Under the pieces are notes generated by a model. That model saw only the letters and a program-made list of their open reading frames with translations, was not told where the DNA came from and searched no databases. Source: Paenibacillus phytorum (GTDB taxonomy: Bacteria > Bacillota > Bacilli > Paenibacillales > NBRC-103111). Taken from it: 64,000 bases of DNA. The DNA is taken from positions 124,001 through 188,000 of the forward strand of contig NZ_WHOA01000165.1 of assembly GCF_013141715.1 (NCBI RefSeq), given 5' to 3'. Made by a program: the position numbers and the translations under genes. Position 1 is the first letter of the stretch; every line of letters starts with the position of its first letter. This document shows positions 59,558 through 64,000 of the stretch, in pieces.

Positions 59558-61063
59558 CTACTTAAAGCCTCTTTGTTTGGTAATATCGCTAAACATTCCC
59601 GAATAATAGACGACATCCCCGGCATCATTCTTGACTGCGCTTATCGTGAGCCATTCCAGATACACATCGCCATTCTTTTTACGATTCCAAATCTCACCTT
59701 GCCAGAAGCCCTGACCGCGAATTTTATCCCACATGGTATCGTAAAAAGCACGATCCTGTTTCCCTGATTTCAATACACTAGGCGTCAAACCCATTACTTC
59801 TTTGGCTTCATAACCTGTCAGCTCTGTAAAGGCAGCATTAACGGAACGAATCGTTCCCTTTGTATCGGTCACCATGATGCCCTCTACCGTATTTTCAATA
59901 ATCTTAGCGGATAGACCTAATTTCTCCTGATAAAACATCCACACAATGAGAATCAAGCTGGCCAAAGCCACCTGTGATAAGGCCATGAATCCAATCGCAT
60001 AATGACCTGTCAGCTTGAATAGGAAGGTAAGCAGCAGTGGCGGGAAAAATCCACCTAAACCACCCATCGCTGAAATAATACCATTCGCAATACCAGCTTG
60101 CTTGGTGAAATACATTGGAACCAATTTAAAGATGGTACCATTACCCGTTCCAGCACACAGTGCAATGGTTAAGCAACCTACTGTGTACCAAGTCATCGAT
60201 GGTGCAAAAGAGAGTAGGATACCAGAAACCGTCAAGCCTGCAAAAACAAACATAAGAATTTTGAAAGGGTTAAATTTATCCCCTAGGTAGCCCCCGATTG
60301 GCCTCATAGCTGTCGCCAGCACGATAAAGCCACCCGTACGCATCCCCGCATCTACTTTGGACAGATGAAAGTTGGTGACCATAAAGTTCGGTAAATAGAC
60401 CGTGAAAGCAACAAAAGAACCGAAAGTAAGAAAGTAGAATAAGCATAAGAACCATAGCTTGGAATTCCCGGAAACCCCTTTTATTTGCTCGACAAGGGAT
60501 GTTTGCACCGGAGGCTCTTTGCGATCACCGGCCAAAAAGTTCAATGCGGCCATAACAATAAGCAAAATGCTGTAAAGCATAATGGTTTTGGACCAGCCTA
60601 CTTGATTCGCTATGACGGGTGCTCCAAAGGTGGAAAGTGCTGTTCCGAGATTACCGATCCCGTAAATCCCGTTAACGAAGCCATGCCGTTCTTTGGGATA
60701 ATATTTAGGCAATGAGGTCACTCCCACGGAGAACACAGCTCCACCAATCCCCAGGAAAAATCCCCCAATAATCAGATCCCCGAAGGAGTTAGCTTGACTA
60801 ACCCAGTAAACAGGCGCAAGCAATAGAATAAAGCTGATCGTAAATAGCTTTCTTGCCCCATATCGATTCGTCCAATACCCCACAGGCACCCGCATCACGG
60901 ATCCGAACAAGATAGGAATAGCGGTTACCCAAGTGAGTTGCGAGGGGGTTAACTTAATCGTCTCTTTAATAAATGGCATTAATGATGATAGGATTACCCA
61001 TACCATGAAACCTAGGACAAGACTGACAGTTTGAAGAGGCAATTGTACTTTTTTGATATTCAT
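59558..61063 (-). CDS. narK: NarK-type nitrate/nitrite transporter fused to a C-terminal PAS domain
   Basis: Residues 1 to about 393 are a complete 12-helix NarK/NNP transporter: GGFFLGIGGAVFSVGVTSLP and GTGNGTIFKLVPMYFTKQAG are the two nitrate-signature regions. After a short linker, residues about 397-501 form a PAS domain with PAC end: IIENTVEGIMVTDTKGTIRS, then VNAAFTELTGYEAKEVMG and YYSGMFSDITKQRG. The ORF stops there, with no kinase, GGDEF or other output domain. Usual NarK proteins end near 395 residues. The start overlaps the upstream small gene (ATGA), with GGGAG before it. It probably moves nitrate and/or nitrite across the membrane, and PAS may sense redox state, a ligand or oxygen to gate transport (inference). 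Confidence 0.9.
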   Translation of the reverse strand: MNIKKVQLPLQTVSLVLGFMVWVILSSLMPFIKETIKLTPSQLTWVTAIPILFGSVMRVPVGYWTNRYGARKLFTISFILLLAPVYWVSQANSFGDLIIGGFFLGIGGAVFSVGVTSLPKYYPKERHGFVNGIYGIGNLGTALSTFGAPVIANQVGWSKTIMLYSILLIVMAALNFLAGDRKEPPVQTSLVEQIKGVSGNSKLWFLCLFYFLTFGSFVAFTVYLPNFMVTNFHLSKVDAGMRTGGFIVLATAMRPIGGYLGDKFNPFKILMFVFAGLTVSGILLSFAPSMTWYTVGCLTIALCAGTGNGTIFKLVPMYFTKQAGIANGIISAMGGLGGFFPPLLLTFLFKLTGHYAIGFMALSQVALASLILIVWMFYQEKLGLSAKIIENTVEGIMVTDTKGTIRSVNAAFTELTGYEAKEVMGLTPSVLKSGKQDRAFYDTMWDKIRGQGFWQGEIWNRKKNGDVYLEWLTISAVKNDAGDVVYYSGMFSDITKQRGFK

Positions 61064-61248
61064 TTCACATCACGCTCCCGACGATAGATCCAAGCTGCAA
61101 CAGGGAATAACAATCCGTTCAATAAAGCATAAACAATCACTGTACGGTAATGTTCGAAATAGTAAGCATTCACTGCCTTTTGTGTACAAACGATGTTAAG
61201 AAACAGGACTATACATAACAAAATAACGCCGACGTAGCTACGCTTCAT
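61060..61248 (-). CDS. Small two-helix membrane protein
   Basis: This 62-residue protein has two hydrophobic helices (about 4-22 and 35-55) and a charged end YRRERDVK. It overlaps the Rieske gene by 11 bp and the narK-type gene by 4 bp, so it is translated in series with both. GGGAGTGAAACGAT precedes the ATG. It may anchor the Rieske protein or the reductase to the membrane; no known family is evident. Confidence 0.75.
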   Translation of the reverse strand: MKRSYVGVILLCIVLFLNIVCTQKAVNAYYFEHYRTVIVYALLNGLLFPVAAWIYRRERDVK

Positions 61249-61774
61249 ATCGTTTCACTCCCGTCGCATAAATCGCGCCTTGCTCCTTCTTCAAGAGAAC
61301 CTCTGGCAGAGGTCTCTTTGGTGGCCCTGCTGTGGGCGACCCGGTTCTGGCATCGAAAATGCCGTGGTGGCAAGGACACACCATTTCATCCTTCTCTTTA
61401 CTCCAAAACACGGGACATTTGAGGTGCGTACACGCATTTTGATAAGCCTTGTACTCGTTCTCGCCAAGGCGAATGAGTAGAGCCGAATCGTGCTCGCCCG
61501 GATAAGCGAACTCAACCGCATCTCCAACCGCAAGCGAGCTGATGTCCGTGATTTTCAGCTGGGGATAGGATTTTTTCGATAGTCCTGTCAGTTCTTTGGC
61601 AGCAAGAGCTCCCCAGGGCAACGTGGATACAGCGAACACTCCGGCTGCACCGACCAGCGTCTTCATAAAGCCGCGTCGATCCAATTTTCTTTCATCATTT
61701 TTTTTTATATTGTGGGTATAATTATCTTCTTTAAAAGGACTATGATTATTGCCTTGCTTGTTGTCCTGTTCCAT
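61238..61774 (-). CDS. Tat-exported Rieske [2Fe-2S] protein
   Basis: This 178-residue protein has a twin-arginine motif LDRRGFMK (31-38), a hydrophobic helix (about 38-56) that may stay as a membrane anchor, and a Rieske domain with CTHLKC (115-120) and CPCHHG (133-138). Cys115, His117, Cys133 and His136 are the likely cluster ligands, with Cys120 and Cys135 as a disulfide. Such proteins accept electrons from quinol outside the membrane. It lies between the ferredoxin subunit and the small membrane protein, with GGGGTGA as RBS. Its exported location contrasts with the ferredoxin subunit, which has no signal. Confidence 0.93.
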   Translation of the reverse strand: MEQDNKQGNNHSPFKEDNYTHNIKKNDERKLDRRGFMKTLVGAAGVFAVSTLPWGALAAKELTGLSKKSYPQLKITDISSLAVGDAVEFAYPGEHDSALLIRLGENEYKAYQNACTHLKCPVFWSKEKDEMVCPCHHGIFDARTGSPTAGPPKRPLPEVLLKKEQGAIYATGVKRYEA

Positions 61775-61799
61775 ACAGGCTCACCCCATCACAAGTAGA

Positions 61800-62363
61800 T
61801 TAGAACAATTTTTGTTTCCCTTGCAGAATACCTGGTAGGCTGATCTTCACATTCGTTTCACCCTCTAGTGGATCGAAAGGTTGATGACTTGCCGTCCATT
61901 TTCCCAGCTTATGCTGAGCTTTCTTCGCTGCTAGTTCTTCCTCTGTCACCCATTGAAGTGTATTCGTCGGGCAAACGGATGCACACATGGGAGGGATGCC
62001 CTCTTTGGTACGATCGTAGCAAAGATCACATTTATACATCAGATTCTGCTCTTCATCGAATTTAGGGATTCCATAAGGGCATGCAATGGTACAATTTTGA
62101 CAGCCGATACATTTCTCAACTAATGCTGAAAGCACAGCACCTTCTTCGGTGATCTGAATGGCTTGGGCCGGACAGCTTCTCGCGCAGGCTGGATTCACAC
62201 AGTGAAGACACATCAAAGGAATCGTTTGGCGGGTTACAAGCGGATTGACGTCGTATACATAATTGCGATTTCGTTCATCGTGGCCTCCGCATTGTGTACA
62301 AGCAGCCAAACAGCTTCGACAGCCGATGCAATTATCCATTTCAATGTATAGATGTTGTTTCAT
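61800..62363 (-). CDS. Four-cluster [4Fe-4S] ferredoxin subunit (DmsB/NrfC-like)
   Basis: This 187-residue electron-transfer subunit has sixteen cysteines in four groups: CIGCRSCLAAC, CLHCVNPACARSC, CIGCQNCTIACP and CDLC...CASVCP. That fits four [4Fe-4S] clusters, as in the DmsB/NrfC/PhsB subunits of molybdoenzymes. No signal peptide is present, so it should be cytoplasmic. Its ATG overlaps the stop of the catalytic subunit (ATGA). It should pass electrons between the membrane side and the molybdopterin enzyme. Confidence 0.93.
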   Translation of the reverse strand: MKQHLYIEMDNCIGCRSCLAACTQCGGHDERNRNYVYDVNPLVTRQTIPLMCLHCVNPACARSCPAQAIQITEEGAVLSALVEKCIGCQNCTIACPYGIPKFDEEQNLMYKCDLCYDRTKEGIPPMCASVCPTNTLQWVTEEELAAKKAQHKLGKWTASHQPFDPLEGETNVKISLPGILQGKQKLF

Positions 62364-64000
62364 CGGATGTTCATCCTCTCAGGTTGCTTTACGATCTGTG
62401 CTGCGCAAGTCTTAAACTCCGGCATTTTGGACATGGGGTCCAGCGCCGCTATCGTAAGCAGATTAATCGACTGCTCGTGGCCGAAATGATAAGGAACGAA
62501 GACGGTATCTTTACGAATCGCTTCTATGATTTTCACTTTATAAAAGGCTTCCCCACGACGTGTGTACAACCGGATGACTTCGTCATGTGTGATGTTATAT
62601 CGCTCCGCTGTTTCCGGATGTACTTCGACGTAAGGCTCCGGACACATGTCACGCAGGAAAGGAATTCTTCTTGTTTGATTTCCAGATAAGTAATGATAGA
62701 CAACCCGGCCTGTCGTAAGACGAAGCGGATATTGCTCACAAGGCTCCTCGGCAGACGGTCTGTAAGGGAGCGCGCATAGCTTCGCTCTGCCGTCCGCATG
62801 GTAGAACTTGTGATCCAGGAACATATGCGGCGTACCCGGATCTGCTTCATCGCGGCAAGGCCAGAATACACCGTCCTGCTTGTCGATCTTCTCCCAAGTG
62901 GCTCCGTAATAGTCGGCATATCCGCCTTTGGAGGCAAGACGGAATTCGTCCGCTACATCCCTGGCTGTCTTCAGATGGCCGAAATACTGCCCTCTGCCTA
63001 GTCGCTCCGAGAGCTCTACTTGAATCAGCCAGTCAGGTTTCGATTCGCCAACGGGCTCTTGCGCTTTATTAATCTTGATGATCCGTCCTTCCAGATTCGT
63101 CACTGTACCTTCATCTTCTGACCAGGTTACGGATGGCAGTACAACATCGGCAAATTCGGCCGATTCGGATAAGTACATATCTGAACAGACCATGAAGTCC
63201 AGATTTTTTAAAGCAGAGCGGACGAAGTTTAGGTTTGGCGCAGAAACGGCTGGATTTGAACAAAGAAGGTACAAGCCGCGAATTGTCTTATCTTGCATAA
63301 GCTCAAACATTTCATAAGCCGATACGCCGGGCTGTGGCATTTCTTCAGGTTTAATTCCCCACACGCTGCATACTTCTTCTACATGCTTCGGATTCGTTAT
63401 TTTGCGGTACCCTGGAAGGGCATCGGCTTTTTGTCCGTGCTCTCTTCCGCCTTGACCATTTCCTTGCCCGGTAAAAGTGGCTACACCTGACTTTGGACGG
63501 CCGATCTTGCCAGTCACCAAGCACATATTTGTGTAGGCGGATACGTTATCAGATCCTTTAATTTGTTGTTCAATGCCGCGAGCGAACATAACGATGGCGT
63601 TAGGCGCTTTACCATAAATCTCAGCGGCCCGAATCAATTTCTCAGGAGAAACTCCCGTGATTTCGCTCGTATATTCAGGTGTGAATTCCTTCACAACCTC
63701 TTTCATTTCATCAAAGCCGTTGGTGTGATTGGCGACAAATTCAGCATCTACGTGACCATTTTGAATCAGCAAATTGATCATGCAATTGGCAAGCGCCAAG
63801 TCCGTACCTGGACGTAAATCGAGATGAACATCCGCCCGCCTGGCGATAGGCGTTTCCCGGGGATCTGCTACAATCAAATAACCACCGCGGTTCTGCACTT
63901 CCCATATGCGGAACATCGAAGTAGGGTGACACTCAGCTGTATTGCTGCCGGCGATGAACAAGCAATCCGTCTCATGCAAATCGGTCCACGGTAATGTGGA
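62360..64000 (-). CDS. Molybdopterin oxidoreductase, nitrate-reductase-like (5' end off the window)
   Basis: About 547 C-terminal codons are visible, and the frame stays open to the window edge; TTG at 63979 is not a real start. The protein is a bis-MGD molybdoenzyme: GSNTAECHP, LIVADPRETPIARRADVHL, TGQGNGQGGREHGQKADALP, a VLPSVTWSEDEGT segment and the C-terminal domain with LTTGRVVYHYLSGNQTRR. The GGREHGQKAD region resembles NasC/NarB assimilatory nitrate reductases, with formate dehydrogenases as the next possibility. Its stop overlaps the ferredoxin subunit start. With a NarK-type transporter in the same operon, nitrate as substrate is likely, not proven. The N-terminal cluster and any Tat signal are off the window. 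Confidence 0.88.
   Translation of the reverse strand, partial: STLPWTDLHETDCLFIAGSNTAECHPTSMFRIWEVQNRGGYLIVADPRETPIARRADVHLDLRPGTDLALANCMINLLIQNGHVDAEFVANHTNGFDEMKEVVKEFTPEYTSEITGVSPEKLIRAAEIYGKAPNAIVMFARGIEQQIKGSDNVSAYTNMCLVTGKIGRPKSGVATFTGQGNGQGGREHGQKADALPGYRKITNPKHVEEVCSVWGIKPEEMPQPGVSAYEMFELMQDKTIRGLYLLCSNPAVSAPNLNFVRSALKNLDFMVCSDMYLSESAEFADVVLPSVTWSEDEGTVTNLEGRIIKINKAQEPVGESKPDWLIQVELSERLGRGQYFGHLKTARDVADEFRLASKGGYADYYGATWEKIDKQDGVFWPCRDEADPGTPHMFLDHKFYHADGRAKLCALPYRPSAEEPCEQYPLRLTTGRVVYHYLSGNQTRRIPFLRDMCPEPYVEVHPETAERYNITHDEVIRLYTRRGEAFYKVKIIEAIRKDTVFVPYHFGHEQSINLLTIAALDPMSKMPEFKTCAAQIVKQPERMNIR

Noticed and set aside
1..64000. CRISPR arrays, tRNA and rRNA genes
   Set aside because: No regularly spaced repeats and no tRNA or rRNA signatures were seen on reading either strand.

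Overview
The window looks like chromosomal DNA of a spore-forming, low-to-mid GC Gram-positive bacterium, most likely Paenibacillus or a close relative. The reasons are strong AGGAGG-type ribosome binding sites, frequent TTG and GTG starts, CcpA-type cre sites, a YheC/YheD spore-coat-type ATP-grasp protein, and YesM/YesN-type sensor kinase and AraC-type regulator pairs next to sugar-binding lipoproteins. No rRNA, tRNA, CRISPR array or intact insertion sequence was seen.

Layout. (1) 1-7990, minus strand: a catabolic operon for omega-amino acids (GABA and beta-alanine type) with two class III aminotransferases, three aldehyde dehydrogenases and a saccharopine-dehydrogenase-like enzyme cut by the window edge. 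A divergent PucR-type regulator (8180-9769) faces it. (2) 9797-14534: a four-gene operon of NCS1 permease, M20 amidohydrolase, Tat-exported flavin amine oxidase and its own TatA. (3) 14878-16378: glpX between remnants of a chemotaxis receptor and a LacI regulator. (4) 16499-29346: efflux and redox genes (three MFS transporters, LLM oxidoreductase, aldo/keto reductase, DJ-1 protein, LysR), a GH38 alpha-mannosidase, the ATP-grasp protein and a Sec-secreted Hcp-like protein. (5) 29509-35183: an oxidoreductase, decayed genes fused by deletions, and a MarR/membrane protein/NmrA cassette lying between two ~285-bp direct repeats. (6) 35183-56319: sugar transport and sensing. Module A has kinase, regulator and binding protein (51478-56260) but no adjacent permeases. 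Module B is complete (kinase, regulator, binding protein, two permeases, giant glycosidase; 39230-50915). Beyond B lie two permeases without a binding protein (37190-38929), which suggests that B interrupts an older module A. (7) 56461-64000: an anaerobic nitrate/nitrite region with a formate/nitrite transporter, a UspA protein, an orphan protein and a tightly overlapping operon. That operon encodes a molybdopterin reductase, a four-cluster ferredoxin, a Tat-exported Rieske protein, a small membrane protein, a NarK nitrate transporter fused to a PAS domain, and two unknown proteins. Three near-perfect FNR boxes sit at -41.5 from clear -10 elements here.

The most notable observations are the NarK-PAS fusion inside a reductase/ferredoxin/Rieske operon, the FNR-linked orphan protein, the nested sugar module, the cassette between direct repeats, the secreted Hcp-like protein in a Gram-positive, and the amine oxidase linked to its own TatA. 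All functional calls are by recognition of families and motifs; no database search was run.
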